This document shows positions 50,344 through 58,461 of a stretch of 64,000 nucleotides of DNA, in pieces. The first letter of the stretch is position 1. The number at the start of each line of letters is the position of its first letter. The notes under the pieces are model-generated. The model saw only the letters and a list, made by a program, of their open reading frames with translations, searched no databases and was not told the DNA's origin. A program made the translations under genes and the position numbers. Source of the DNA: Actinomycetota bacterium (GTDB lineage: Bacteria; Actinomycetota; Thermoleophilia; Solirubrobacterales; Solirubrobacteraceae); contig WLOQ01000005.1 in assembly GCA_009699245.1 (NCBI GenBank), forward strand, positions 62,001 to 126,000. Direction: 5' to 3'.

Positions 50344-50417
50344 TCGGGGCGGCCGGATTCGAACCGGCGACCCCCTGCTCCCAAAGCAGGTGCGCTACCA
50401 GGCTGCGCCACGCCCCG
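50344..50417 (-). tRNA. tRNA-Pro (anticodon TGG)
   Basis: On the minus strand the acceptor is CGGGGCG/CGCCCCG, the anticodon stem CCTGC/GCAGG with loop TTTGGGA (anticodon TGG), and the T arm GCCGG-TTCGAAT-CCGGC. The D arm is GCGC/GCGC, discriminator A, and no CCA is encoded. Confidence 0.95.
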
Positions 50418-50487
50418 AAGGCCCGTGATGGTACGCGCCCGGACGAGCGGCCCCGAAACCCGGGTGCCGCCGCGGTGTTCCACGGGT

Positions 50488-51123
50488 ATGTCCCCGCGCA
50501 TGCGCTTCCTCGCTCCGCTGCTCCTCGCCGGAGCGCTCCTCGCCGTCCCTGTCGCACCCGCGAGCGCCACCCTGAGCACCGGCGCCGTCCGTGTGCGCAT
50601 CAAGCAGGACACCACGGTCGTCGGGTTCCCGTCGCTCACTTACCACGCGAGCATCTCGGTGCTCATCCCGAACTCGTGGCGGCGCACGTCATCCACCTCC
50701 CTCGCTTGGGGCGCCGGGACCGGCAGCTGCCGCTACCGCGTCACCATCTCGACGCGCGCGCTCGCCGGGCCGGTCACTCCCGGGGCCGTCGAGCGGCTCG
50801 CCGCTGAGCTGCCGCAGACGGGGGCGCGGGTCCTCGACTCGGGGGTGCGCGACAGCCGCGGCTCTGCCCAGGGCGAATCGGCGTGGCGCGTCACCCGCCC
50901 CTCATCCATCGGCTCGACCCTGCGCGTCTCCGGCGCGCGCACCCGGCGCATCTGGACCGCTGCGGGCGTTCTCCCCACGGGCCAGGTCGTGTGGAGCGAA
51001 ATCCGCCTGCAGGCGCGGCAGCTCCCCGGCACCGAATGCCACTCGGGCACCTGGCGCGAGGGGATCGGCCCGCAGATGGGCGACATCTTCGCCACGGCGG
51101 GTCAGCGGGCATATGTGAGCTGA
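50488..51123 (+). CDS. Secreted protein of unknown function
   Basis: 211 residues from ATG 50488. The N-terminus (MRFLAPLLLAGALLAVPVAPASA) is a clear Sec signal peptide with an Ala-x-Ala cleavage site. The mature part is rich in Ser, Arg and Thr and has two cysteines. No domain is recognised. It starts about 70 bases after the tRNA-Pro and is followed by the OsmC gene. Confidence 0.75.
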   Translation: MSPRMRFLAPLLLAGALLAVPVAPASATLSTGAVRVRIKQDTTVVGFPSLTYHASISVLIPNSWRRTSSTSLAWGAGTGSCRYRVTISTRALAGPVTPGAVERLAAELPQTGARVLDSGVRDSRGSAQGESAWRVTRPSSIGSTLRVSGARTRRIWTAAGVLPTGQVVWSEIRLQARQLPGTECHSGTWREGIGPQMGDIFATAGQRAYVS

Positions 51124-51161
51124 GCGACCGGCGGGCGCACGCTTGCCATACTCGGAGGACG

Positions 51162-51569
51162 ATGATGAAGGCCACCGTCACCAGGCAGGACGCCTACCGC
51201 CACGCGGTCCGCATCCGCAACCACGAGCTCACGCTCGACGAGCCCATCGATGAGGGCGGGACCGATACCGGTCCCAGCCCGCTCGAGATGCTCGCAGGGA
51301 GCCTCGCCGGCTGCGTCGCCGTCACGATCGAGATGTACGCGTCGCGCAAGGGCTGGGACATCGGCGGGGTCGAGGTCCAGTGCGACTTCACCCCGGCTGA
51401 GCGCGGCACGCCGACGACCTTTGACCTCGTGCTGCGGTTGCCCGAGGGCCTCTCCGACGAACAGGTCGAGCGCCTCACGGTGATCGCGGCGAAGTGCCCG
51501 GTCCACCGCACGCTTGAGGGCGAGGTCATGTTCCGCGAGCGTGTCGAGCGGGTCTCGCTCGCGGGCTGA
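51162..51569 (+). CDS. OsmC-family peroxiredoxin-like protein
   Basis: 135 residues. CGGAGG lies five bases before ATG 51162. The family's two redox cysteines are in LAGSLAGCVAVTIEMYASRKG and AAKCPVHRTLEG. DTGPSPLEMLAGSLAGC is the family core. OsmC/Ohr proteins reduce organic hydroperoxides with a thiol partner. The next gene overlaps it by about 29 bases. Confidence 0.9.
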   Translation: MMKATVTRQDAYRHAVRIRNHELTLDEPIDEGGTDTGPSPLEMLAGSLAGCVAVTIEMYASRKGWDIGGVEVQCDFTPAERGTPTTFDLVLRLPEGLSDEQVERLTVIAAKCPVHRTLEGEVMFRERVERVSLAG

Positions 51570-52170
51570 GCTCGCGGCGGCGCTGAACGGGGTCCTCCTG
51601 GACCCCGAAGCGGCGGCGGCCCTCGACGTCCACGGCCGCACCGATGCGGCCGTCCTCGTCGCGCTCTTTGATCGCGGGCGTGAACTCCACGTCGTGCTCA
51701 CGAAGCGCCGCGACGATCTGCGCCGCCATGCCGGGGAGATCTCATTCCCCGGGGGCCGGCGCGACCCGGGCGAGGACGATCTGCGCCAGACCGCGCTGCG
51801 CGAGGCGCTCGAGGAGATCGGCCTGCCCCGCGAAGCGGTCCTCCTCGCCGGGGCGCTGCAGCCGACGCCGACGATCGCCACCGACTACGCGGTCTACCCC
51901 TTCGTCGGGCTGATCGAGGACGGCCACCGCTGGCACCCGTCGGCCTTCGAGGTCGACGAGGTGTTCGAGTTCTCCCTCGCGGTGCTGCGCGCTGGAGCCG
52001 GGCGGCGGCGCGTCGAGCGCCGCGGGATCCGGTTTCTCACCGACACGTACCTCGTCGATGGGCACATCGTCTGGGGTGCGACGGCGCGGATCCTCGCCGA
52101 ACTGCTGGAACGCGTCGTCGCGGCCGGGCTGCTGGCGCCCGACCGCGGCGATGCGCGTCAGGCGTCCTAG
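51541..52170 (+). CDS. NudL-type Nudix hydrolase (probable CoA pyrophosphatase)
   Basis: 209 residues from GTG 51541; a TTG at 51514 is another in-frame choice. LTKRRDDLRRHAGEISFPGG matches the UPF0035/NudL signature that precedes the Nudix box of CoA diphosphatases, and the box itself continues REALEEIGLP. These enzymes cleave CoA to 3',5'-ADP and phosphopantetheine. It starts inside the osmC end (29-base overlap) and converges on the rhodanese gene with overlapping CTAG stops. Confidence 0.87.
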   Translation: MSSGSRSRAELAAALNGVLLDPEAAAALDVHGRTDAAVLVALFDRGRELHVVLTKRRDDLRRHAGEISFPGGRRDPGEDDLRQTALREALEEIGLPREAVLLAGALQPTPTIATDYAVYPFVGLIEDGHRWHPSAFEVDEVFEFSLAVLRAGAGRRRVERRGIRFLTDTYLVDGHIVWGATARILAELLERVVAAGLLAPDRGDARQAS

Positions 52171-53009
52171 ACGTCCTTCTCGACGGGCACGTCGACGAGG
52201 TTGCCCCACTCGGTCCACGAACCGTCGTAGTTGCGCACGTCCTCGACGCCGAGGAGCTCGTGCAGCACGAACCACGTGTGCGCCGAACGCTCACCGATGC
52301 GGCAGTACGCGATGATCGGACGACCGTCGAGCACGCCCTTGCCGCCGTAGAGCTCCTGGAGCTCGTCGGCGCTCTTGAACGTGCCGTCCTCGGTCACGGC
52401 CTGCGCCCACGGCACCGATGCCGCGCCGGGGATGTGACCGCCGCGCTGGGCGCCCTCCTGTTCGTAGCCGGCCATCGCGATCAGCTCGCCGGAGAACTCC
52501 TGCGGTGAGCGGACGTCGACGAGCGCCGTGGCGCCGTCGAGCGCGCCGAGCACCTCGTCGCGCTTGGCGCGAATCGCGTCGTTCCCGGGCTTCGCCGTGA
52601 ACGTCGTCGGCTCGTAGGCGGGAATGTCGGTCGACGTCGGACGCCCTTCGCCGAGCCACTTCTCGCGCGGACCGTTGACGAGCTTCACGTCGTTGTGGCC
52701 GTAATAGCGCAGGTACCAGTACGTGTACGCGGCGAACCAGTTGTTGCGGTCGCCGTAGAGCACGATGGTGTGGTCGTTCGAGATGCCGCGCGAACCGAGC
52801 AGCGCGCCGAACTCCTCGGCACCGAGGAAGTCACGACGCACCTGGTCCTGCAGGTCGCGCTGCCAGTCGAAGCCGACCGCGCCGGGGATGTGCGCCTCGG
52901 CGTACAGCGCGGGGTTCTCGTCCACCTCGACGATGCGGATCGACGGGTCGTTCAGGTGCTCCTCGACCCATTCGGTCGAGACGAGCACGTCCTTGGCGTA
53001 GTCGGCCAT
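52167..53009 (-). CDS. sseA: Rhodanese-type thiosulfate/3-mercaptopyruvate sulfurtransferase
   Basis: 280 residues containing two rhodanese domains. The N-terminal one (HIPGAVGFDWQRDLQD) is inactive, and the C-terminal one carries the catalytic Cys in IIAYCRIGERSAHTWF (about residue 233). DGSWTEWGN near the end is the actinobacterial CysA/SseA signature. It moves sulfane sulfur to acceptors such as cyanide or thiols. Upstream lies an AT-rich pocket with a weak dyad (AAACCTGACCGGATTT), possibly its promoter or operator. Confidence 0.9.
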   Translation of the reverse strand: MADYAKDVLVSTEWVEEHLNDPSIRIVEVDENPALYAEAHIPGAVGFDWQRDLQDQVRRDFLGAEEFGALLGSRGISNDHTIVLYGDRNNWFAAYTYWYLRYYGHNDVKLVNGPREKWLGEGRPTSTDIPAYEPTTFTAKPGNDAIRAKRDEVLGALDGATALVDVRSPQEFSGELIAMAGYEQEGAQRGGHIPGAASVPWAQAVTEDGTFKSADELQELYGGKGVLDGRPIIAYCRIGERSAHTWFVLHELLGVEDVRNYDGSWTEWGNLVDVPVEKDV

Positions 53010-53084
53010 GGCTGGCTCCTTCTGGCTAAATCCGGTCAGGTTTTGGGTATTTCCTCGCCGGAGCCTAGCACCAACTGCCGAGTC

Positions 53085-53606
53085 TCAGGGAGCGACTGGG
53101 TCAGCCACGCGGCGCGGACCGGCGAGCAGGCCATCCATCGCGCCGCGCACCTCGGCGAGCCACAGCGCGCGGTCGCCGCGCGGGTCCGTGTGGAGGAGCG
53201 CAAACGGGATCTCGTTCGTGCGCCGTGCGTGCTCGACCTCGCCGACGCCCGCGGCGAGGATCTCCGGCGCGACGGTGCCCGCGGCTTCATAGAGGACGCC
53301 GCGAACGGTCGTGTCGGTCGTCTTCTCGAGCATCATCCGCAGGCGGGTGCCATGGACGGCGGCGACCTTCTCTGCATCGCCCGTGGCCGTACCGAGCAGC
53401 CACAGCAGCAGCGTCACGTTCTCGAGCGCGTAGCGCAGCGTCCCGATGATGTCGGGCGTCCCGATCCAGCACTCGCCACCCGCCTCCTCGATCGCGGCGC
53501 GTCCGGCCTCGGTCCGCGTCACGACCCGTGCCGCGTGCCCTTCGGCGACGAGCGACCGCGTGAGGTCGAGCCCGCGGCAGCCTCCACCGACGATCAGCGC
53601 CCTCAT
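53085..53606 (-). CDS. Rossmann-type NAD(P)-binding protein, uncharacterised
   Basis: 173 residues. MRALIVGGGCRGLDLTRSL carries a glycine-rich dinucleotide motif, but the rest matches no family I recognise beyond an NAD(P)-binding fold (RVVTRTEAGRAAIEEAGGE is the adenosine-side strand). The GGGCRG motif replaces the usual GxGxxG. The ATG overlaps the stop of the small membrane-protein gene (ATGA), so the two are cotranslated. Confidence 0.8.
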   Translation of the reverse strand: MRALIVGGGCRGLDLTRSLVAEGHAARVVTRTEAGRAAIEEAGGECWIGTPDIIGTLRYALENVTLLLWLLGTATGDAEKVAAVHGTRLRMMLEKTTDTTVRGVLYEAAGTVAPEILAAGVGEVEHARRTNEIPFALLHTDPRGDRALWLAEVRGAMDGLLAGPRRVADPVAP

Positions 53607-53872
53607 CGCAGCGCCTCCCGTCGGGCGGACTCGTCCGCGAACGCGGCGAGGTCGGATGCGGTTAGTGCCTGCGCGCCGCGCGCGCGGCGCTTGGCGTTCA
53701 CCGCAGCGTGGAGCTGCTCAAGATCGTCGAGGTCGTCATGCACCGGGCTGCCCGATGGGGCGGCGTCGAGGCGGCTGTGCGCCGCACCCGCAGGGCGCAT
53801 CGCCCCGGCGATCAGCACGACGATGAAGACAGCGGCCACGAGCAGGGCGAGGACGGTGATCACAAGGTCCAC
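53603..53872 (-). CDS. Small single-pass membrane protein, 89 residues
   Basis: GTG start at 53872. A membrane helix (VITVLALLVAAVFIVVLIAG) begins three residues in. After it comes a soluble, acidic then basic region (DDLDDLEQLHAAVNAKRRARG). No family recognised. It is divergent from the Ogt gene and overlaps the Rossmann-protein start by four bases. Confidence 0.72.
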   Translation of the reverse strand: MDLVITVLALLVAAVFIVVLIAGAMRPAGAAHSRLDAAPSGSPVHDDLDDLEQLHAAVNAKRRARGAQALTASDLAAFADESARREALR

Positions 53873-53939
53873 ACGGCGATCCTACGCGCGGTAGCCTCGG
53901 ACTGTGTCCGCGACCACGAAGCGCGGCGCCCCCGACGCG

Positions 53940-54566
53940 ATGAGCTCGCCGCGCATCACCACGCATTGGAGCCGGATCGAGTCGCCCTTCGGTCCGCTGC
54001 TCGCGGCGGCCGGCGACGACGGTCTGCTCGCGCTGACCTTCCTCGCGGGCGCGCAGGCGCAGGCCGTCGCCGCGCAGCTCGCCCTGCGCCTCGGCACCAC
54101 CATGGTTGAGGACCCACCCGCCCTGCTGGGGGTCGCGGCGCAGGTCGCCGAGTATCGGGCCGGGGATCGTCGGAGGTTCGACCTCGACCTCGACCCGCGC
54201 CTCATGCCCGAGGGCTTCGGGCGGCGGGTGCTCGACGCGACGCGGCAGCTCCCCCACGGCGCCGTCACGACCTACGCCGACGTCGCCATGCGTGCCGGCG
54301 CGCCGCAGGGCGCCCGGGCTGCCGGCAGCGCGCTCGCGCGCAATCCGCTCCAGCTCGTGATCCCGTGTCATCGCGTCGTGCGCAGCGACGGATCGCCAGG
54401 CGGGTACGCCGGCGGCGCGGACTGCAAGGCGGCGCTGCTCGCCCACGAGTCGCAGCCCCATAAACGGCGATCTGGTCGCCGTCACGCTGGCCGAATGATT
54501 GAGCACCACAAACCGGAGTGCCACACTGCGCGCAGGAGCATCGCTGTCCCCCACGATCGGAGCTGA
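53940..54566 (+). CDS. Methylated-DNA-protein cysteine methyltransferase
   Basis: 208 residues from ATG 53940; GTG 53904 is an in-frame alternative start. The active-site Cys is in LVIPCHRVV (PCHRV), with the upstream recognition helix GAVTTYADVA and YAGGADCKAALLAHE downstream. It repairs O6-alkylguanine by transferring the alkyl group to its cysteine, which inactivates the protein. After the normal end of the fold, about 35 residues form a His/Arg-rich tail that is unusual for the family. The stop lies one base before the PAS-LuxR GTG start. Confidence 0.88.
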   Translation: MSSPRITTHWSRIESPFGPLLAAAGDDGLLALTFLAGAQAQAVAAQLALRLGTTMVEDPPALLGVAAQVAEYRAGDRRRFDLDLDPRLMPEGFGRRVLDATRQLPHGAVTTYADVAMRAGAPQGARAAGSALARNPLQLVIPCHRVVRSDGSPGGYAGGADCKAALLAHESQPHKRRSGRRHAGRMIEHHKPECHTARRSIAVPHDRS

Positions 54567-54567
54567 C

Positions 54568-55227
54568 GTGTCGACGGCATCGGTCCCCACAGGTCCCACC
54601 GCAGCGCACCCCGCCTCCGCAGAGCGCGCCTTCTGGGCGATCTTCAACCGCGCCGGCAACCCGATGCTCGTGACCAACAGCGAGCGGCGATACGTCACCG
54701 TCAATGAGACGGCGCTCGCGTTTCTCGGGCGCACTCGCGAGGAGCTCCTCGCGATGCGGATCGATGACATCACGGCTCCCGAGGAGCTCGAGGGGCTCCC
54801 CGGGACCTGGGATGCGTTCCTCCAGAGCGGCACGCTGAACGGCAGCTGGGAGATCGTCGACGGCAACGGCCACCACCTGCGCGTGGACTACAACGCGACC
54901 GCGAATGTCCTCCCTGGCCGACACCTCTCGATCTTCGTCGTCACCCCGACCGACAAGGGGGCCGCCAGCACGGTCGCCGACCGGGCGCCGCTCGTCGTCA
55001 CCAACGCCCCGCGCCGGACCGGCAATGCGCTCTCCCCGCGCGAACGCCAGGTCCTCCAGCTCCTCGCCGAGGGACTCACGAGCGGCCAGCTCGCCGAGGC
55101 GCTCGGGATCTCGGAGGAGACAGTCAAGACCCACGTGACGAACGCCAAGCGCAAGCTCGGCGCGCACACCCGGGCGCAGGCGATCGCCCTCGCCCTGCGG
55201 GACGGAGACCTCGCCTTCGGGTCCTAA
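54568..55227 (+). CDS. PAS-LuxR-type response regulator without receiver domain
   Basis: 219 residues from GTG 54568, with GGAG upstream and only one base after the alkyltransferase stop; a TTG 69 bases earlier is also in frame. A PAS-like region (about residues 25-120) with NETALAFLGRTREELLAMRID and a short linker precede the C-terminal LuxR helix-turn-helix (SPRERQVLQLLAEGLTSGQLAEALGISEETVKTHV). There is no receiver domain, so the PAS sensor likely gates DNA binding directly. Target genes are unknown. Confidence 0.85.
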   Translation: MSTASVPTGPTAAHPASAERAFWAIFNRAGNPMLVTNSERRYVTVNETALAFLGRTREELLAMRIDDITAPEELEGLPGTWDAFLQSGTLNGSWEIVDGNGHHLRVDYNATANVLPGRHLSIFVVTPTDKGAASTVADRAPLVVTNAPRRTGNALSPRERQVLQLLAEGLTSGQLAEALGISEETVKTHVTNAKRKLGAHTRAQAIALALRDGDLAFGS

Positions 55228-55233
55228 CCCAGG

Positions 55234-55992
55234 TCAGCGGGCGGGGCAGGCGATCGTCGCCGCCGCGGGCAGCGTCGCGCCGGTGGTGCGCACGAGCTCC
55301 TCGAACGTCACCGGCAGGCCGGCCTTCGGGCAGCTCTTCGGTGCCTCGACGTAGCTGAGGCGCTTGCCGCGCACACGGCGCTGCGCACCGAGCTTGATGT
55401 TGAAGAGCTGGAGCGCCGCGAGCTCGTTGTCGATCACGGGGATCTCGGGCACGCCGAAGGAGAGCCTCCACCCGTACTTGCCGCCCTTCAGCGGCTTCAG
55501 CAGGCCGCGCAACGCGAGACTCTGCTCGACGGTGCGCGTGATCGTGAGAAGGAGCAGCTCGCGGCCCTTCGCGGTCTTCCGCCCGTTGTAGATGTACACG
55601 TCGGCGTCGATGCCCAGTGTGCGCAGCGCCCAGACGCGCGCGGAGCCGACGCCCACGCGTGACGCCGCCGGGCAGGCGGCAGCCCCGTCCTTGACGAGCT
55701 GGTTGTCGTTCGCCGTGCAGACGGGGAACTTCGCAGTGTTCAGCCGCAGCTTCGGGAAGCGGAACGTGAAGCGCTCGGGAATCGGCACGAAGCCCGGCCC
55801 GGCAGGGTCGCTGATCTGCGCATTGACGAGGAGATTGACCGGGCGCATCCCGCCGACGACCGGTCCGCGCGAGGTCATCGAGGCGGTCAGCGAGGCGGTG
55901 GAGTCCGCCTGCGCGGCCGGGACGGCACCCGCGGCGCCGACGGCCGTCAGAGCGAGGCTGAGAACTGCGAACCGGCGGGCGGTGACGAGCAT
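55234..55992 (-). CDS. Secreted protein, partner of the neighbouring MCE gene
   Basis: 252 residues. ARRFAVLSLALTAVGAAGAVPAAQA is a Sec signal peptide ending in an Ala-rich cleavage site. The mature protein has four cysteines (VCTAND, ACPAAS, SCPKAG, and the penultimate Cys of IACPAR) that could make two disulfides. It includes PERFTFRFPKLRLNT and DADVYIYNGRKTAKG. I recognise no domain. The stop of the MCE gene lies 15 bases upstream of its ATG, which suggests an operon with the MCE protein. Confidence 0.7.
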   Translation of the reverse strand: MLVTARRFAVLSLALTAVGAAGAVPAAQADSTASLTASMTSRGPVVGGMRPVNLLVNAQISDPAGPGFVPIPERFTFRFPKLRLNTAKFPVCTANDNQLVKDGAAACPAASRVGVGSARVWALRTLGIDADVYIYNGRKTAKGRELLLLTITRTVEQSLALRGLLKPLKGGKYGWRLSFGVPEIPVIDNELAALQLFNIKLGAQRRVRGKRLSYVEAPKSCPKAGLPVTFEELVRTTGATLPAAATIACPAR

Positions 55993-56007
55993 CGGGGCGG
56001 GTCCCTC

Positions 56008-57480
56008 CTAGGGGAGATCAGGCACGGCGCCCGGGATCAGCTGGGGGAAGCTCTTCCCGTCGAACAGCTCGGCCGGTCGACAGGTGGGCGCAACCGGGAC
56101 CGTACCGAAGCGCTCGCGGATGAGCGTCACATCCTTGGCGGGGACGCCCGGCCCGTACAGCGCCGTCGGCCAGCTGCGGCTGTCGCACTGCGACGTCGCG
56201 TACGTGGGCAGGCCACGCGACTGCGAGATCATCAGCCCGGGCTTGGCGTAGGGCGCGTTGCGACTCGACGGCGGCCGCACCTGGTAGTCCGCCAGCTGAT
56301 CGGGGCCGAAGACCTCGAGTCCGCGCAGGTAGTGCCGGTTGATGTCGCCCAGCGAGCCGCGGCCGGAGGCCTCGGTCACCGCCACGAAGTTCCCCACGAA
56401 GGCCGTGATCTCGTTGCGGAAGTTTCCGGCGTAGCCGACGACCGGATTGAGCTGTGTGAGCGTGCTCGGCAGCTCGCGCGCAAGCGGCGTCAGGTCGGTG
56501 AGAAACGTGCTCGTCGCGGGGAGGCCGGTGCTGCCGCTCTCGTAGAGCGGTCCGAGACCCTTCGTGAGAGATGCCAGCTGCGGCGCGAGATCCGCCGTCG
56601 CCTCGAGGGTCGGGCTGAGCTCCCGCGCCGCCGGCTGGAGGCTGCGCACGAGAGGGTCGGTCTCCCGCGAGAAGCGGTCAAGCCGCGAGAGCGTCGTGCG
56701 CGCCTCGCGCTGGAACGCGGGGAGCGCCTCGACCGAGGCGGCGAGCGCTCGATCCCAGCTCGCCGTCGTCCCGAAGACGGTGTTCGCGCTCGTGACGAGA
56801 TCGCGTAGCTGCGTCCCGCGGGCGCTGAGCGCAGACGACACGACGCCCGTGTCGTGGACGAGCGTGCTCAGCCCCGGGTCCTGCGCGCGCACGAGCGCGG
56901 CGAGGGCCGTCGCCTGTTCCTCGAGCGGCGCGAGCTGGGCGAGCGTGTCGTTGAGGCCGCGCCCCTGCCCCGCGAGCGTGATCGCCTGCTGCTGGATCCA
57001 GGTATCGAAGGCGGCCCGCGTGCGCCGGTCGAACGTGCCGAGGATGTCGTCGAGCTGGGCGGTCGGCTCGACGCTGCCGCGCCCGAGGCGCCCGCCGTCG
57101 GGGAGCGCGGCCGCCGTGGTGGTGCCGGAGGAGAGCTCCACGTACGTCTCCCCCGCGAGCGACTTGGAGCGCAGCATGGCGCGCGTGTCCGCCCGCGCGG
57201 GGACGTAGGCGGAGCGCAGCTGAATCGTCGCGCGAGTCAGGCCGGACGGCGTGCGCTCAAGGCCGACGACCCGGCCCACGGGCACCCCGCTGCGGCGCAC
57301 CTCCGCCTGGACCGCGAGCATCGTGGCCTCGTCGAAGTCGACGGTGAAGCGGTACCCCTGCGCGCGCAGCGGGACCGGCCCGCCGAAGGCGCTCCAGAAG
57401 AAGATCAGCAGGCCGAAGCACGACAGCGCGAAGACGACGACCACCACGGACCTGCGCAGCAGTTGTGTCTGTGGGAGCAC
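56008..57480 (-). CDS. Orphan MCE-domain (MlaD-like) protein
   Basis: 490 residues with a GTG start. The N-terminal single membrane helix (VVVVVFALSCFGLLIFFWSAF) anchors it. One MCE/MlaD domain follows (YRFTVDFDEATMLAVQAEVRRSGVPVGRVVGL ... AGETYVELSSG, read in segments), then a long helical/coiled-coil region typical of actinobacterial MCE proteins. MCE complexes carry lipids across the envelope, normally with YrbE permeases and an Mkl ATPase; none is here. It stands between trxB and the secreted protein, likely cotranscribed with the latter. Confidence 0.88.
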   Translation of the reverse strand: MLPQTQLLRRSVVVVVFALSCFGLLIFFWSAFGGPVPLRAQGYRFTVDFDEATMLAVQAEVRRSGVPVGRVVGLERTPSGLTRATIQLRSAYVPARADTRAMLRSKSLAGETYVELSSGTTTAAALPDGGRLGRGSVEPTAQLDDILGTFDRRTRAAFDTWIQQQAITLAGQGRGLNDTLAQLAPLEEQATALAALVRAQDPGLSTLVHDTGVVSSALSARGTQLRDLVTSANTVFGTTASWDRALAASVEALPAFQREARTTLSRLDRFSRETDPLVRSLQPAARELSPTLEATADLAPQLASLTKGLGPLYESGSTGLPATSTFLTDLTPLARELPSTLTQLNPVVGYAGNFRNEITAFVGNFVAVTEASGRGSLGDINRHYLRGLEVFGPDQLADYQVRPPSSRNAPYAKPGLMISQSRGLPTYATSQCDSRSWPTALYGPGVPAKDVTLIRERFGTVPVAPTCRPAELFDGKSFPQLIPGAVPDLP

Positions 57481-57507
57481 CGGTCAGCCCCGCCTCACGC
57501 CGAATGC

Positions 57508-58461
57508 TCAGCTGGCGAGCGGCGTGTCGCGCAGGTACCACTCGGCGTCGAGTGCTGCCTGACAGCCGGAGCCCGCCGCGGTGATCGCCTGGCGATAGGT
57601 GTTGTCGACGAGGTCGCCGGCGGCGAAGACCCCCGGAACGGCGGTGCGGGTCGAGCGCCCGTCGACGAGCACATGGCCCTCGTGATCGAGGGAGACACCC
57701 TGACCGACGACGATCTCGGACTGCGGCACGTGCCCGATCGCGATGAACGCCCCGCCGACCGGGAGTTCGCGGGCCTCCCCGGTCTCTGCATGGCGCAGGA
57801 GCGCGCGCTCGAGGGCACCGTTCTCCCCCGCCGCGAAGTCCTCGACGACGTACGGCGTGAGCCACTCGATGTTCTCGACCGTGCGCGCACGCTCGAGCAT
57901 GATCTTCGACGCGCGGAACTCGTCGCGCCGGTGGACGATCGTGACCTTCGAGGCGAACTTCGCGAGGAACATCGCCTCCTCCATGGCCGAGTCGCCGCCG
58001 CCGACGATAAGCGTGTCACGACCGCCGAAGAACGCCGCGTCACACGTCGCGCAGTAGCTCACCCCACGGCCGCTCAGCAGCTCCTCGCCGGGGACGCCGA
58101 CCTTGCGGTGCTCGGCGCCCATCGCGAGCACGACGGCGCGGGTCTGGAGGATCTCACCGCCGACGTGCACCCGGTGCACCCCACCGGGCTCGTCGGCGAG
58201 CTCGAGCGCGGTCGCCTGGTCGGTGATGAACCGGCTCCCGAACCGCTCGGCCTGATCGCGCATCTGCTGCATGAGCTCCGGGCCCATCACGCCGGCCGGA
58301 AAGCCGGGGAAGTTCTCGACGTCGGTCGTCTCCTGCAGCAGACCGCCCCACATGAACCCCTCGACCACGACGGGCCGCAGCTCGGCACGGGCCGTGTAGA
58401 GCGCCGCGGTGTAGCCGGCAGGGCCGCTGCCGACGATGACGACGTTTTCGATCTCACTCAT
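57508..58461 (-). CDS. trxB: Thioredoxin reductase
   Basis: 317 residues, the usual low-molecular-weight TrxB size. The FAD motif is VVIVGSGPAGYTAALYTARA, the redox pair lies in YCATCDAAFF (about Cys138 and Cys141), the NADPH motif is LIVGGGDSAMEEAMFLA, and the end carries VFAAGDLVDN. It reduces thioredoxin with NADPH. Its ATG overlaps the UPF0104 stop by eight bases. Confidence 0.95.
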   Translation of the reverse strand: MSEIENVVIVGSGPAGYTAALYTARAELRPVVVEGFMWGGLLQETTDVENFPGFPAGVMGPELMQQMRDQAERFGSRFITDQATALELADEPGGVHRVHVGGEILQTRAVVLAMGAEHRKVGVPGEELLSGRGVSYCATCDAAFFGGRDTLIVGGGDSAMEEAMFLAKFASKVTIVHRRDEFRASKIMLERARTVENIEWLTPYVVEDFAAGENGALERALLRHAETGEARELPVGGAFIAIGHVPQSEIVVGQGVSLDHEGHVLVDGRSTRTAVPGVFAAGDLVDNTYRQAITAAGSGCQAALDAEWYLRDTPLAS

